Shown here one piece after another: positions 26,387-34,678 of a stretch of 50,477 nucleotides of DNA. A program made the position numbers and the translations under genes. The notes under the pieces are model-generated. The model was given only the letters and a program-made list of their open reading frames with translations, was not told the DNA's origin and did no database searches. Position 1 is the stretch's first letter, and the number at the start of each line of letters is the position of its first letter. This stretch comes from Prevotellaceae bacterium (lineage in GTDB: Bacteria > Bacteroidota > Bacteroidia > Bacteroidales > Bacteroidaceae): NCBI GenBank assembly GCA_031262085.1, contig JAISIN010000075.1, positions 1 through 50,477 of the forward strand, written 5' to 3'.

Positions 26387-27298
26387 TTATACCTCCAAAG
26401 CCCCGACGATTTCGCGCACCGACCGATAGCCGTGTCGCTCCAGATAATCGTCGATTCCTGCAATCACTTTCACCGTTACCGTCGGGTCGATAAAGTTCGC
26501 TGTCCCTATCTGAACGGCAGATGCTCCTGCCAGCATAAACTCTACGGCATCTCTCCAGTTCATAATCCCCCCCAGTCCGATGACGGGTATTTTTACTGCC
26601 TTAGCTACTTGCCAGACCATGCGCAATGCAACCGGCTTTACTGCCGGTCCCGACAATCCTCCGGTAATAGTCGACAGTACGGGGCGTCGACGCTCGGCAT
26701 CAATTGCCATGCCGAGCATCGTGTTGATAAGCGATACGCTGTCGGCTCCGCCCTGTTCGACGGCGCGTGCGATTTCGGTAATATCTGTCACGTTGGGCGA
26801 CAGCTTCACGATAAGGGTTTTCCGATAGACCGCCCGCACTGCTTTTACGACCTCTTCGGCTCCGCATGCCGTTACTCCGAAAGCCATTCCGCCTTGTTTC
26901 ACGTTGGGACATGAAATGTTTAATTCAATAGCCGGTATATTTACAAGTTCATTGATTATCTCTGCTGTTTTCACATAATCATCGATCGTTGAACCCGATA
27001 CATTGACTATCATGCAGGTATTTACATTACTAATATGCGGATAGATGTGCTTTACAAAGTAATCGACTCCTTTATTTTGCAGTCCCACAGCATTTAACAT
27101 TCCAGATGCGGTCTCTGCCATCCGCGGATACGGGTTCCCTTCTCGTCTGTGAAGGGTGGTACCTTTTACAATGATGCCCCCTATTCGCGCAATATTAATA
27201 AAATCAGCAAACTCTTCTCCGTAGCCAAATGTACCCGAAGCCGTCATGACCGGGTTCTTCATTTGAAGTTCTCCTATATTTACACTCAAATCTGCCAT
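26387..27298 (-). CDS. pyrD: Dihydroorotate dehydrogenase B, catalytic subunit
   Basis: A 303-residue FMN-containing TIM barrel that oxidises dihydroorotate to orotate in pyrimidine synthesis. The motif [12 protein letters not shown] contains the cysteine that serves as catalytic base in class 1B enzymes. Phosphate-binding Gly-rich motifs ([16 protein letters not shown] and [11 protein letters not shown]) bind FMN. Class 1B assignment is confirmed by the adjacent pyrK, whose 3' end overlaps this gene's start by 13 bases. Electrons go to NAD+ through PyrK rather than to quinone. Confidence 0.95.
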   Translation of the reverse strand: MADLSVNIGELQMKNPVMTASGTFGYGEEFADFINIARIGGIIVKGTTLHRREGNPYPRMAETASGMLNAVGLQNKGVDYFVKHIYPHISNVNTCMIVNVSGSTIDDYVKTAEIINELVNIPAIELNISCPNVKQGGMAFGVTACGAEEVVKAVRAVYRKTLIVKLSPNVTDITEIARAVEQGGADSVSLINTMLGMAIDAERRRPVLSTITGGLSGPAVKPVALRMVWQVAKAVKIPVIGLGGIMNWRDAVEFMLAGASAVQIGTANFIDPTVTVKVIAGIDDYLERHGYRSVREIVGALEV

Positions 27299-28062
27299 AA
27301 TAATGTCTCTATATTAAAAACCGGTCCTTCTTTACATACACACAAGTTCCCTTCGGTGGTCTTTTCCACGCAGCAAAGGCAGGCGCCGATGCCGCAAGCC
27401 ATGGTGTTTTCGAGCGACACCTCACAAGCTATGTTGCTGTTCTTGGCGTAACGAGCCACTGCCATCATCATGGGTTTTGGTCCGCAGGTATAAATTCGTT
27501 CGAACTTGATTTTGGCAAGCACGGAGTGTTGCGTCACATATCCTTGCTCTCCCCGACTGCCATCCTCGGTGGTAGTGTACACTTCACCGTATTTGGCGAA
27601 CTCTTCCAATTGTAGCAAATCATTACTGCTTCGTGCGCCTAAAAGGAAGGTCGGTCGACTACCTGCCAGCATCAATTGTTCGCCCAAATAGAGCATGGGC
27701 GCCGCACCTACGCCACCGCCAATCAACAATAACCGGTCGGAGGGTTGACGAGGTATCGTAAAGCTGTTGCCCAATGGAAGCAGGGCATTGATTGTGGTAC
27801 CCGCCTGCGCTTCGGCAAGTTTGCGGGTACCGTCGCCTACCAATTGGAGGAGGAACCACACTTCGTTGTTCGCTCTATCTACATAGTTGATAGAAATAGG
27901 GCGACGCAAAAATGTTGTCGGTGAGCCGTCTACTCTGATTTCGGCAAATTGTCCGGGCAGCATATCGGGCAGCGTTTCGGGCGCTGTCAACTTCAGCAGC
28001 ACATAGTTGGTGCGCAGCCTGCAATTTTGAGTGACGATTAAATCTAAACTATATTTCTTCAT
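27286..28062 (-). CDS. pyrK: Dihydroorotate dehydrogenase B, electron-transfer subunit
   Basis: A 258-residue ferredoxin-reductase-like subunit linking PyrD to NAD+. The FAD-binding motif is [12 protein letters not shown], the NAD-binding motif is [13 protein letters not shown], and the C-terminal [2Fe-2S] site has cysteines in [10 protein letters not shown] and LCVCKEG. The overlap with pyrD implies translational coupling. A -7 box (28071-28078) is only nine bases upstream of the ATG, so the mRNA would have almost no leader. The XRE-type gene lies directly upstream on the same strand. Confidence 0.95.
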   Translation of the reverse strand: MKKYSLDLIVTQNCRLRTNYVLLKLTAPETLPDMLPGQFAEIRVDGSPTTFLRRPISINYVDRANNEVWFLLQLVGDGTRKLAEAQAGTTINALLPLGNSFTIPRQPSDRLLLIGGGVGAAPMLYLGEQLMLAGSRPTFLLGARSSNDLLQLEEFAKYGEVYTTTEDGSRGEQGYVTQHSVLAKIKFERIYTCGPKPMMMAVARYAKNSNIACEVSLENTMACGIGACLCCVEKTTEGNLCVCKEGPVFNIETLLWQI

Positions 28063-28070
28063 AACGGCGG

Positions 28071-28078
28071 CAAAGATA
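28071..28078 (-). promoter_or_regulatory. pyrK -7 box, near-leaderless
   Basis: CAAAGATA on the plus strand (TATCTTTG on the minus strand), in the 21-base gap between the XRE-type gene and pyrK. Its closeness to the start codon predicts a leader of zero to a few bases. Confidence 0.45.
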
Positions 28079-28083
28079 CACCT

Positions 28084-28569
28084 TTATTTTTCAGGTTTAA
28101 ATATCTCAAACGTATTATCATCGAAGAATATGCGGATTTCGGTGATCTTTCGTTGAGGTTGTTCCTGATATATAACTTCTTGTTTTGCAATCTCTTTGGG
28201 GGCATTTCCCGTCGCTTCATACGCATTTTTCGAGGGTTTTTCGCGTACAGCACCCCGTTGCGTCGGATTTGCAGGCGGAGAGAAGAGCGATCCGGGCATA
28301 AAACCATCTGTTTGGTCGGGATCACCCGAGGCGGACAGTAGCATTTCACCTTTTCCTGTGAGTAGCCAATCGTAGTTTATATCCGGATAGGCCTCATGTA
28401 TACGTGTCAGTGAATTGATACTGGGTTTACTGCGTCCGCTCGTGATGTGCGAGACTCCGCCTTGTGTAATCCCGATGCTTTCGGCAAACTTCCCTTGTGG
28501 AAGTTTCGTCCATTTCATTACTTCTATGAAACGCTTGTTCAAGGCGTCCAACTCTTTTTTTTCTTCCAT
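28084..28569 (-). CDS. XRE-family helix-turn-helix regulator
   Basis: A 161-residue protein. Residues 10-65 form a Cro/C1-type helix-turn-helix (GKFAESIGITQGGVSHITSGRSKPSINSLTRI), followed by a YPDINYDWLLTGKGEML segment characteristic of this repressor group in Bacteroidales. The middle (about 80-135) is low-complexity, and the last 25 residues form a short beta-like tail rather than a peptidase domain. The upstream region is AT-rich and carries repeated AATATTAC palindromes, candidate operators for autoregulation. No prophage genes adjoin it. Targets are unknown; regulation of pyrK downstream is possible but unsupported. Confidence 0.85.
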   Translation of the reverse strand: MEEKKELDALNKRFIEVMKWTKLPQGKFAESIGITQGGVSHITSGRSKPSINSLTRIHEAYPDINYDWLLTGKGEMLLSASGDPDQTDGFMPGSLFSPPANPTQRGAVREKPSKNAYEATGNAPKEIAKQEVIYQEQPQRKITEIRIFFDDNTFEIFKPEK

Positions 28570-28645
28570 TGCTTTTTCTTTTTAATCGAGAGTAATCTTT
28601 GTTCTGTTTAACCGATACTAATATGGTATCTTCTCTAAGAGATTA

Positions 28646-28653
28646 CAAAGGTA
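28646..28653 (-). promoter_or_regulatory. -7 box of the XRE-type gene
   Basis: CAAAGGTA on the plus strand (TACCTTTG on the minus strand), 77 bases upstream of the start at 28569. The AATATTAC cluster begins about 43 bases further upstream. Confidence 0.5.
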
Positions 28654-28693
28654 AACAAATATATTACATAAATAAAAAATAATGTTGCAATTA

Positions 28694-28777
28694 TTAATAT
28701 TACTCACTAATAAGTAATATTACAACAGTAAATACCATTGCAATATTACTCTTCATTACTGCTGAATACAATATTGT
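28694..28777. promoter_or_regulatory. Candidate operator cluster
   Basis: Three AATATTAC copies spaced by 20 and 26 bases, plus the 10-bp palindromes GTAATATTAC and ACAATATTGT, lie upstream of the XRE-type promoter. Spacing near two helical turns suits cooperative repressor binding, which is inference. Confidence 0.4.
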
Positions 28778-29080
28778 TTTTATAGTCTAACAAACACATA
28801 TATGCAACTAATATATAATCACTTATAAGTCATCAATTAACTGCTTCACGCAAATAATACCGCATGCCTTATCCAACGACATTACCTCATTTATATAATT
28901 AAATGATATAATATAAGATAAAATTCAGATTTTTAAGTGAATGCTTTTTGTTGCACCTCTGCCCTACCCGACCTTAATACTTTAGTAATGCGTTTACTTT
29001 AGTAATCAACCTGAGTGTTTTTGATATCGTCGCCACTAATATTACCGAGTAATAACATTACGGGGATTACAATAGTAAAC

Positions 29081-29111
29081 GCGCTCTTTACTTTAATTTG
29101 GTAAAGAGCGC
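29081..29111. repeat. Perfect 11-bp inverted repeat
   Basis: GCGCTCTTTAC (29081-29091) and GTAAAGAGCGC (29101-29111) are exact reverse complements around a nine-base centre. No T run follows on either strand, so it is not a typical terminator. It lies 54 bases beyond the holA stop. Confidence 0.75.
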
Positions 29112-29164
29112 TACTAAAAAAACAATAAAAATGTTATTGATAATGATGAACGCAATTCATGGCA

Positions 29165-30187
29165 TTAATGAAGAATCTTGAACAATAGCTCCCGCATGAT
29201 GTCGGCGTTAGATACGGAACTGTTTTCTACCCCCTTCGACTGTGCGTCGGCATATCGTATATCACTGATAATTTGCATCACTTTGACGCCGCTATATTTC
29301 GACATGGCAACCATGTAATCTTTGGCTGCCCACGGCGATTTCAGCCCCAGCATGGCAGCTACTCCTTGGTCGGATTTTGTCGGCGCATAATATGCCAGCA
29401 TCAGATTGGCGTAGAAATTGAACAGCAGCGCCAGTGTCATCTGTATAGGATTGGTTTTGGGGTTCTCGGCGAAGTATTTAATGATTTTGTTTGCCTTCTG
29501 CACATCTTTTACAACGAGCGCGTTTCGCAATTCAAAGCCGTTGTACTCTTTGCTGATACCGATATTCTTCTCTACTTGGTCGGCAGTGATGACAGTAGCG
29601 TCTGCGGGCAGTGTAATGATGAGCTTATCTAATTCGCCGACCATGCGGCTGAGGTCGGTTCCTATAAACTCAGCCAGCATGGCGGTGGCTTTGGGGTCGG
29701 CAGTAACCTTTTTCTGTTTCAGATAATCGGCAATAAACGATGGTAACATTCCATCTTTTACTTTTTTCGATTCGAATAAAACGCCTGCTTTTTCTATTTC
29801 GGAAGCCAGCTTCTTGCGTCGGTCGAGGGCGCCATGCTTGTGACAGATCACCAAAATGGTTGTAGGCATCGGTTTTAGCAGGTAGAAAGAGAGAGCGTCC
29901 ATGCTTTTGATGTTTTGTGCTTCGCGCAGCACAATGACTTGTCGCTCTGCCATCATCGGGTAACGTTTGGCGGCATTGATGACGGTAGCTATATCGGTGT
30001 CGGGGGTGGCATAGATAACGGTCTGATTGAATTCTTTCTCTTCTTCGGTCAACACATGTTCGGTTATGAAATTGGAGATAAGGTCGATGTAGTATGCCTC
30101 TTCGCCCATCAGATAATAGACGGGGCGGTATCGTTTGGCACGCAATTCCCTCATCACCTCCTCGTAAGTTGTTTCCTGTTTTGCCAT
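29165..30187 (-). CDS. holA: DNA polymerase III subunit delta
   Basis: A 340-residue clamp-loader subunit of the HolA family that opens the sliding clamp. The N-terminal motif RPVYYLMGEEAYYIDLI (residues 20-36) is typical of delta, where the Walker site is degenerate. The helical collar region follows (about 210-340), with FELRNALVVKDV. The length is normal. It is downstream of the AMP nucleosidase gene on the same strand with a 56-base gap and no clear separate promoter, so they are probably co-transcribed. Confidence 0.92.
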   Translation of the reverse strand: MAKQETTYEEVMRELRAKRYRPVYYLMGEEAYYIDLISNFITEHVLTEEEKEFNQTVIYATPDTDIATVINAAKRYPMMAERQVIVLREAQNIKSMDALSFYLLKPMPTTILVICHKHGALDRRKKLASEIEKAGVLFESKKVKDGMLPSFIADYLKQKKVTADPKATAMLAEFIGTDLSRMVGELDKLIITLPADATVITADQVEKNIGISKEYNGFELRNALVVKDVQKANKIIKYFAENPKTNPIQMTLALLFNFYANLMLAYYAPTKSDQGVAAMLGLKSPWAAKDYMVAMSKYSGVKVMQIISDIRYADAQSKGVENSSVSNADIMRELLFKILH

Positions 30188-30243
30188 GATCGGCTTTTAA
30201 TAATGGTTTTAACGATGAATATTTGTTTATTAGCAATGTTCTA

Positions 30244-31020
30244 TTACCAGTCGAACTTCAGGTGTTTTACCGTCTTCTTCTGGTCGATGATCATGCGTAG
30301 CGAAGCAACTCCTATTTCTACATGTCCGGTAACGAAGTTCTGCGTCACCAAGGTATCGCTTTTATCGGTCTTTACCCCTTCGGGAATCATGGGTTGGTCG
30401 GAAACCAGCAGCAGCGCTCCGGTGGGTATATGGTTGGCAAATCCGCAAGTGAACAGGGTTGCGGTTTCCATGTCGACCGCCATGGCACGGGTCAGGCGCA
30501 GATGTTCTTTAAATACTTCGTCGTGTTCCCATATTCGGCGGTTGGTGGTGTAGACGGTGCCCGTCCAATAGTCGCGGGCATGGTCGCGAATAGCCGATGA
30601 GACGGCACGTTGCAGCATAAACGACGGCAACGACGGCACCTCCGGAGGGAAATAGTCGTTCGATGTTCCCTCGCCTCGAATGGCGGCAATAGGGAGTATC
30701 AGGTCGCCGATAGCATTTTTTTTGTTGATTCCACCGCACTTGCCCAGAAACAGACAGGCTTGAGGTTGAATGGCGCTCAGCAGATCCATGATAATAGCGG
30801 CGTTGGGGCTACCCATTCCGAAGTTGATCATGGTGATTCCTTCTGCCGATGCCGATGTCATATTGGCATCTTTGCCCAAAACGGGCACATTGAAATGCTC
30901 GGCAAACAACTCTACATACTTGTTGAAGTTGGTCAGCAAGATGTATTGGTCAAACTCCTCCAGCTTTCGTTTGGTATAGCGTGGAAGCCAATTCGTTACA
31001 ATTTCTTGTTTGGTTTTCAT
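30244..31020 (-). CDS. amn: AMP nucleosidase (short form)
   Basis: A 258-residue nucleoside-phosphorylase-fold enzyme expected to split AMP into adenine and ribose 5-phosphate. Family motifs include INFGMGSPNAAII, LFLGKCGGI and the base/ribose-binding AVDMETATLFTCGF. The short form lacks the N-terminal domain of E. coli Amn (about 480 residues) and is the usual Bacteroidetes version. A nucleoside phosphorylase of related specificity is the alternative. The -7 box is at 31079-31086, divergent from the gene at 31112. Confidence 0.85.
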   Translation of the reverse strand: MKTKQEIVTNWLPRYTKRKLEEFDQYILLTNFNKYVELFAEHFNVPVLGKDANMTSASAEGITMINFGMGSPNAAIIMDLLSAIQPQACLFLGKCGGINKKNAIGDLILPIAAIRGEGTSNDYFPPEVPSLPSFMLQRAVSSAIRDHARDYWTGTVYTTNRRIWEHDEVFKEHLRLTRAMAVDMETATLFTCGFANHIPTGALLLVSDQPMIPEGVKTDKSDTLVTQNFVTGHVEIGVASLRMIIDQKKTVKHLKFDW

Positions 31021-31028
31021 AACTTTAT

Positions 31029-31036
31029 TATATTTG
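31029..31036 (+). promoter_or_regulatory. -7 box for the HsdR_N-like gene
   Basis: TATATTTG matches TAnnTTTG, 76 bases before the ATG at 31112, in the divergent gap with amn. Confidence 0.4.
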
Positions 31037-31078
31037 TTCCCAAATGCGGTACATACTCATTACGTGCCAACAGTTTGA

Positions 31079-31086
31079 CAAAAGTA
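31079..31086 (-). promoter_or_regulatory. amn -7 box
   Basis: CAAAAGTA on the plus strand (TACTTTTG on the minus strand), 59 bases upstream of the amn start. Confidence 0.5.
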
Positions 31087-31111
31087 CAACAAATTAATAA
31101 ATGAACAATAA

Positions 31112-31567
31112 ATGCCCTCATTAAATCTGCCTCCGTTCGAAGCCCAAGTGAAGCATGCCGACGGGAAAACGGTTATCTTCGACATGCTGCGCCGTCGTTA
31201 TGTTGCTCTTACTCCCGAGGAGTGGGTACGGCAACACTTTGTTCATTTCCTGATTCATCAGAAAGGGTATCCGCAGGGGTTGATGGCAAACGAGGTACAG
31301 ATTGTGCTCAACCATACGATAAAGCGTTGCGATACGGTGTTGTATCGACGCAATCTCAGTGCCCGCATGATTATAGAATATAAAGCGCCCGAAGTAGAGA
31401 TTACGCAAGCAGTGTTCGACCAGATTACCCGCTACAACATGGTGCTGCGGGTCGATTATCTGATTGTGAGCAACGGCATGCATCACTATTGCTGCCGGAT
31501 TGATTATAAAGAAAATCGGTATACCTTTTTAAAAGATATACCGATGTATGTCGATTTGACCGACTGA
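31112..31567 (+). CDS. HsdR N-terminal-domain (nuclease-fold) protein
   Basis: A 151-residue stand-alone protein resembling the N-terminal nuclease domain of type I restriction subunit HsdR. A PD-(D/E)XK-like core is visible: Glu61 in NEVQIVL, Asp74 in RCDTVLY and Glu89-Tyr-Lys91 in IIEYKAP, then a QITRYN helix. No helicase, HsdM or HsdS accompanies it, so it is not a restriction system by itself. Small proteins of this type are widespread in Bacteroidetes next to housekeeping genes such as holA, which argues for a conserved role in DNA metabolism. Activity is unproven. It ends six bases from the convergent zinc-ribbon gene. Confidence 0.82.
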   Translation: MPSLNLPPFEAQVKHADGKTVIFDMLRRRYVALTPEEWVRQHFVHFLIHQKGYPQGLMANEVQIVLNHTIKRCDTVLYRRNLSARMIIEYKAPEVEITQAVFDQITRYNMVLRVDYLIVSNGMHHYCCRIDYKENRYTFLKDIPMYVDLTD

Positions 31568-31572
31568 GCGTG

Positions 31573-32433
31573 TTACAATTCAGCTTCGGGTACAGCAGGC
31601 GGCGGTGCTGCCGCTGTCGAGGCTGCGGCAGACTTTCTTCTTCTGCTGGGCCTTTCTTTGGGTTCCTCTTTCGATTCGATGGTGACGCCTGCCAGTTCGG
31701 GGTCGACCATGATACGTCCGCAATACTCGCATACAATAATCTTTTTACGCGAACGAATGTCGAGCTGACGCTGGGGGGGAATCTTGTTGAAGCAACCTCC
31801 GCAGGCGTCGCGTTGCACGTAGACGATGCCCAATCCGTTGCGCGAGTTCTTGCGAATGCGCTTAAACGATTGCAGCAAGCGTAGCTCGATACGTGTTTCG
31901 AGGTCTTTGGCTTTGTCGCGTAGCCGCTCCTCTTCCTGTTTCGTTTCGGCGATGATCTCGTTGAGTTCGCCTTTCTTAACGTCCAAATCCTGTTCGCGTT
32001 CGTCTAATGCTTTGCGATTCTTTTCTGCCTCCGCTTCTTTTTCTTGTTGCTTAGCGGTAAATTCGCGAATTTTTTTCTCGCCCAGCTCTACTTCCAGCGT
32101 TTGGAACTCAATCTCTTTGCTCAAGAAGTCGTACTCGCGGTTGTTTCGCACATTGTCTTGCTGTTCCTTATATTTGCCAATCGAAGCTTTGGCAGTTTCA
32201 ATATCGGCACGTTTAGAGATAATATCCGATTTCAATCCGCTGATTTCGGCTTGAATATTGCTAATGCGAGTACTCAGTCCGGCAACGTCGTCTTCCAGAT
32301 CTTGTACCTCCAACGGCAGTTCGCCTCTCAATGTTTTGATATCATCAATTTTCGACAACATGGTTTGTAGCTGATAGAGGGCTTTCAGCTTTTGTTCCAC
32401 GGTTAGTTCCTGGGGGTCTTTTTTTGCAGCCAT
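31573..32433 (-). CDS. Coiled-coil protein with C4 zinc ribbon
   Basis: A 286-residue cytoplasmic protein. Residues about 10-190 form a long coiled coil rich in Glu, Lys and Leu. A C-terminal zinc ribbon follows, with paired cysteines in ACGGCFNKIP and VCEYCGRIM (about 205-245), then a basic and Ala/Pro-rich tail with RRRK. It belongs to the C4-type zinc-ribbon family (CT398/HP0958-like), members of which bind RNA or act as chaperones in other bacteria. It starts four bases after the Nif3-like gene stop, so the two form an operon, a pairing common in Bacteroidetes. Function here is unassigned. Confidence 0.88.
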   Translation of the reverse strand: MAAKKDPQELTVEQKLKALYQLQTMLSKIDDIKTLRGELPLEVQDLEDDVAGLSTRISNIQAEISGLKSDIISKRADIETAKASIGKYKEQQDNVRNNREYDFLSKEIEFQTLEVELGEKKIREFTAKQQEKEAEAEKNRKALDEREQDLDVKKGELNEIIAETKQEEERLRDKAKDLETRIELRLLQSFKRIRKNSRNGLGIVYVQRDACGGCFNKIPPQRQLDIRSRKKIIVCEYCGRIMVDPELAGVTIESKEEPKERPSRRRKSAAASTAAAPPPAVPEAEL

Positions 32434-32437
32434 TTGT

Positions 32438-33214
32438 TTATAGATATTTTATGGGATTCGTATTCGTTCGGCACATTTGAATGTGCAGGTTTGGAAACGC
32501 CTCCCTGATGATGTTATACAATATTTCTTTGGTGTACTGTTCGCTTTCATAGTGCCCTATTTCAGCCAGCAGGATGTCGTTGTCGCGTCCGAAGTATTCG
32601 TGATATTTTATTTCTCCGGTAATGAATACGTCGGCATGTCGCGCGATGGCAGCGGGCATCAGGAAAGCTCCTGCCCCTCCGCAAAGGGCGACGGTTCTGA
32701 TTTCCCGTCCAAGGAGTTTGTTGTGCTTCAGGCAGCTCACCTCGAAGGTTTGTTTGATGCGTTTCAGAAACGCCAATTCTGTTTCGGGTTCATCCAGTTC
32801 GCCGATAATACCCGAACCGCTTTCCGGGTTTTTCTCTTCCAGAAAGTGCACGTTTGTCAAGCCAATCTTTTCGGCAATTTTGAAGTTAACCCCTTCTATA
32901 GCATTATCCAGATTGGTATGAGCGGCATAGATAGCGATGTCGTTCTTGATGGCTTTCAAGATGCATCGTTCTGTGTAGTTGGCTCCGGTAATCGATTTGC
33001 AACCTTTGAACAACAACGGATGATGGGCAACAATCAAGTTGCAGTCCCATGCTATGGCCTCGTCGATCACCGCTTCGGTCACGTCAAGGCACAATAAAGC
33101 CCCTGCAACTTCCGCTTCTGTTAATCCGATTTGCATGCCGGCATTATCAAAGCCGTCTTGCAAGGGCAGAGGCGCGAATCGTTCAAGGGCACCTATTACT
33201 TCCTTTATTCTCAT
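32438..33214 (-). CDS. Nif3-like dinuclear metal protein (YbgI/YqfO family)
   Basis: A 258-residue protein of the Nif3 family. The ATG at 33214 (MRIKEVIGALERFAP) is chosen over an in-frame TTG three codons upstream. Metal-binding His motifs are present: IVAHHPLLF near 65, HTNLDNA near 100 and GHYESEQYT near the C-terminus. It is the short form without the inserted PII-like domain. Members form toroidal hexamers; proposed roles include GTP cyclohydrolase-like or regulatory functions, none firmly established. The first gene of a two-gene operon, with its -7 box at 33238-33245. Confidence 0.9.
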   Translation of the reverse strand: MRIKEVIGALERFAPLPLQDGFDNAGMQIGLTEAEVAGALLCLDVTEAVIDEAIAWDCNLIVAHHPLLFKGCKSITGANYTERCILKAIKNDIAIYAAHTNLDNAIEGVNFKIAEKIGLTNVHFLEEKNPESGSGIIGELDEPETELAFLKRIKQTFEVSCLKHNKLLGREIRTVALCGGAGAFLMPAAIARHADVFITGEIKYHEYFGRDNDILLAEIGHYESEQYTKEILYNIIREAFPNLHIQMCRTNTNPIKYL

Positions 33215-33237
33215 GATGTACAAAGAAAAATCGGTCG

Positions 33238-33245
33238 CAAAGATA
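33238..33245 (-). promoter_or_regulatory. -7 box of the Nif3/zinc-ribbon operon
   Basis: CAAAGATA on the plus strand (TATCTTTG on the minus strand), 24 bases upstream of the ATG at 33214. Confidence 0.55.
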
Positions 33246-33354
33246 GTGAAATACTTAAAAAGAGAGACTTCTTTTAGGTATCTATAACGTTTTCAGCCTT
33301 GCATATTAGCTCTCTGAAGTATTGATATAAGGGCGATTGTCGGCTCATCGTTGG

Positions 33355-33440
33355 CGTCCAACGGTGGTTAGACGCGCGGCTAACGGTGGTTGGACGCGCG
33401 GCTAACGGTCGTTGGACGCGCGTCTAACCACCGTTGGACG
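33355..33440. repeat. 22-bp tandem array folded by a perfect 24-bp inverted repeat (array 2)
   Basis: Four units have an exact 22-base period (AAC cores at 33360, 33382, 33404 and 33426). Each has a dyad of GNYNAAC-like and GTTRGAC arms around four bases, joined by GCGCG. In addition, 33355-33378 and 33417-33440 are exact reverse complements, so unit 1 and unit 4 are mirror copies and the whole array can form one 24-bp stem with a 38-base loop. It starts 29 bases beyond the esterase stop, where it could protect or end that transcript. Confidence 0.88.
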
Positions 33441-33468
33441 GGGTAGATCATCGTGTTTTCCGTCCTTT

Positions 33469-34647
33469 TTATCGGAATAACATTGGTGTTAACATGGTGA
33501 GATAGATGCGCCAATTACGCCAGATGTGTCCGCCATCATTCTCATAGTACTCGTACTTATAGCCGTGTTCATCGAGCATCTTTCGATATTCAACATTGGC
33601 GTTGTAAAGGAAGTCGGTCTTTCCGATGGCTATCCAATACAGTTTCGGATGTTTGGCAAATTGCACTTTTAGCTTCTCTTCTACGTTTTGCATCAGCGGG
33701 TTATTGCTCGATGCTCCGGGATTGTTGCGAATCGTGGCAGCCGAGAAGAGACCGATATAGTCGAACATGTCGGGATACTCTTTCGAGATGTTCAGCGAGT
33801 GCCCTCCACCCATGGAGAGACCGGCAATGGCTCGGGCAGATTTCTTCTTTATGACGCGGTAGTTGCTTTCGATAAACTTCACAATGTCGGGGAATGCAAG
33901 TTCGTATGACGTTTTCGGTTGCTGTGCTTGGCTGTCGTTTCCGCGTCGTCCCATGCTGGGCACTACCAATCCGCTTTCGTCTTCACCGGGAGCAGCTTTC
34001 TGCGTAGCATTTCCGTTGGGCATAACCACCAGCATCGGTTGGACTTTGCCTTGCGCAATAAGATTGTCCATGATTTGCGCGGTACGTCCCAAAGCGATCC
34101 ATGCCTCCTCGTCGCCGCCGGCGCCATGCAGCAGATAGAGTACCGGATAGTTTTTCCGACTGCTTTCGTATCCGGGCGGGGTGTAGATGGTGATGCGTCG
34201 TTCAAATCCCAGCGAAGGGCTGTTGTACCAGCGACGCGCTACAGTGCCGTGCGGAACGTTTTGCACGCTATACAAGTCGCCCGGGTCGCCTTTGATAAGG
34301 AAGATGTTGGTAACCGATGCCACATCGCGTATCAGATATACGTTGCTTGGGTCGCGCACGGTCAGTCCGTCTACGATAAACGAATAGCTGTACAGCTCGG
34401 AGGGGAGCGGTGCGGTGGTGTATTCCCATACGCCCTCCTTCTCGGTAAGGTCGGCAGGGGCAGTCAGAAAATCACCCGTGACCTGTACCCGTACTGCTTT
34501 GGGGGCGCGCAGCCGGAAGGTGACCGACCGGTCGTTGTTTATTTCGGGCGATACGACCCTTTCGCCGCCAAACAATGCTTGCTGGGCATTCACCGACAGG
34601 CAAAGCATCGTGAGCAAGACAAAGCATAATCCTGTTTTCTTTTTCAT
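33469..34647 (-). CDS. Secreted CE1-type esterase with N-terminal E-set domain
   Basis: A 392-residue exported alpha/beta hydrolase. The signal peptide ends at about residue 21 (CLSVNAQ). Residues 30-115 form an immunoglobulin-like E-set domain similar to CBM48 (VTFRLRAPKAVRVQVTGDF). The esterase D-like domain (about 135-390) has the nucleophile elbow GLSMGG with Ser278, an oxyanion-side YLLHGAGGDEEAW, an acid candidate in KTDF and the final His in GGHIW. The family removes feruloyl or acetyl groups from plant polysaccharides such as xylan. It follows the GH3 gene by 31 bases in one operon, which supports polysaccharide breakdown. Exact substrate is unknown. Confidence 0.88.
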   Translation of the reverse strand: MKKKTGLCFVLLTMLCLSVNAQQALFGGERVVSPEINNDRSVTFRLRAPKAVRVQVTGDFLTAPADLTEKEGVWEYTTAPLPSELYSYSFIVDGLTVRDPSNVYLIRDVASVTNIFLIKGDPGDLYSVQNVPHGTVARRWYNSPSLGFERRITIYTPPGYESSRKNYPVLYLLHGAGGDEEAWIALGRTAQIMDNLIAQGKVQPMLVVMPNGNATQKAAPGEDESGLVVPSMGRRGNDSQAQQPKTSYELAFPDIVKFIESNYRVIKKKSARAIAGLSMGGGHSLNISKEYPDMFDYIGLFSAATIRNNPGASSNNPLMQNVEEKLKVQFAKHPKLYWIAIGKTDFLYNANVEYRKMLDEHGYKYEYYENDGGHIWRNWRIYLTMLTPMLFR

Positions 34648-34678
34648 CTTTTTCTATCATTTAAAGGGGTTGATTGTA

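Larger units (their letters stand above)
28570..29164. other. AT-rich intergenic region with repeated palindromes
   Basis: About 595 bases with no gene and markedly lower G+C than the neighbours. It contains a -7 box for the XRE-type gene (28646-28653) and four copies of AATATTAC (28696, 28716, 28742, 29038), one of them inside the perfect palindrome GTAATATTAC (28714-28723). It also has the palindrome ACAATATTGT (28768-28777), two TACTTTAGTAAT repeats (28978, 28995), and a perfect 11-bp hairpin (29081-29111). Confidence 0.7.

Noticed and set aside
28084..29164. Prophage or integrative element around the XRE-type gene
   Set aside because: No integrase, structural or mobilisation genes and no attachment-site repeats are seen; flanking genes are housekeeping.
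31112..31567. Type I restriction system
   Set aside because: Only the small HsdR N-terminal-like domain is present. No helicase part, HsdM or HsdS lies nearby.
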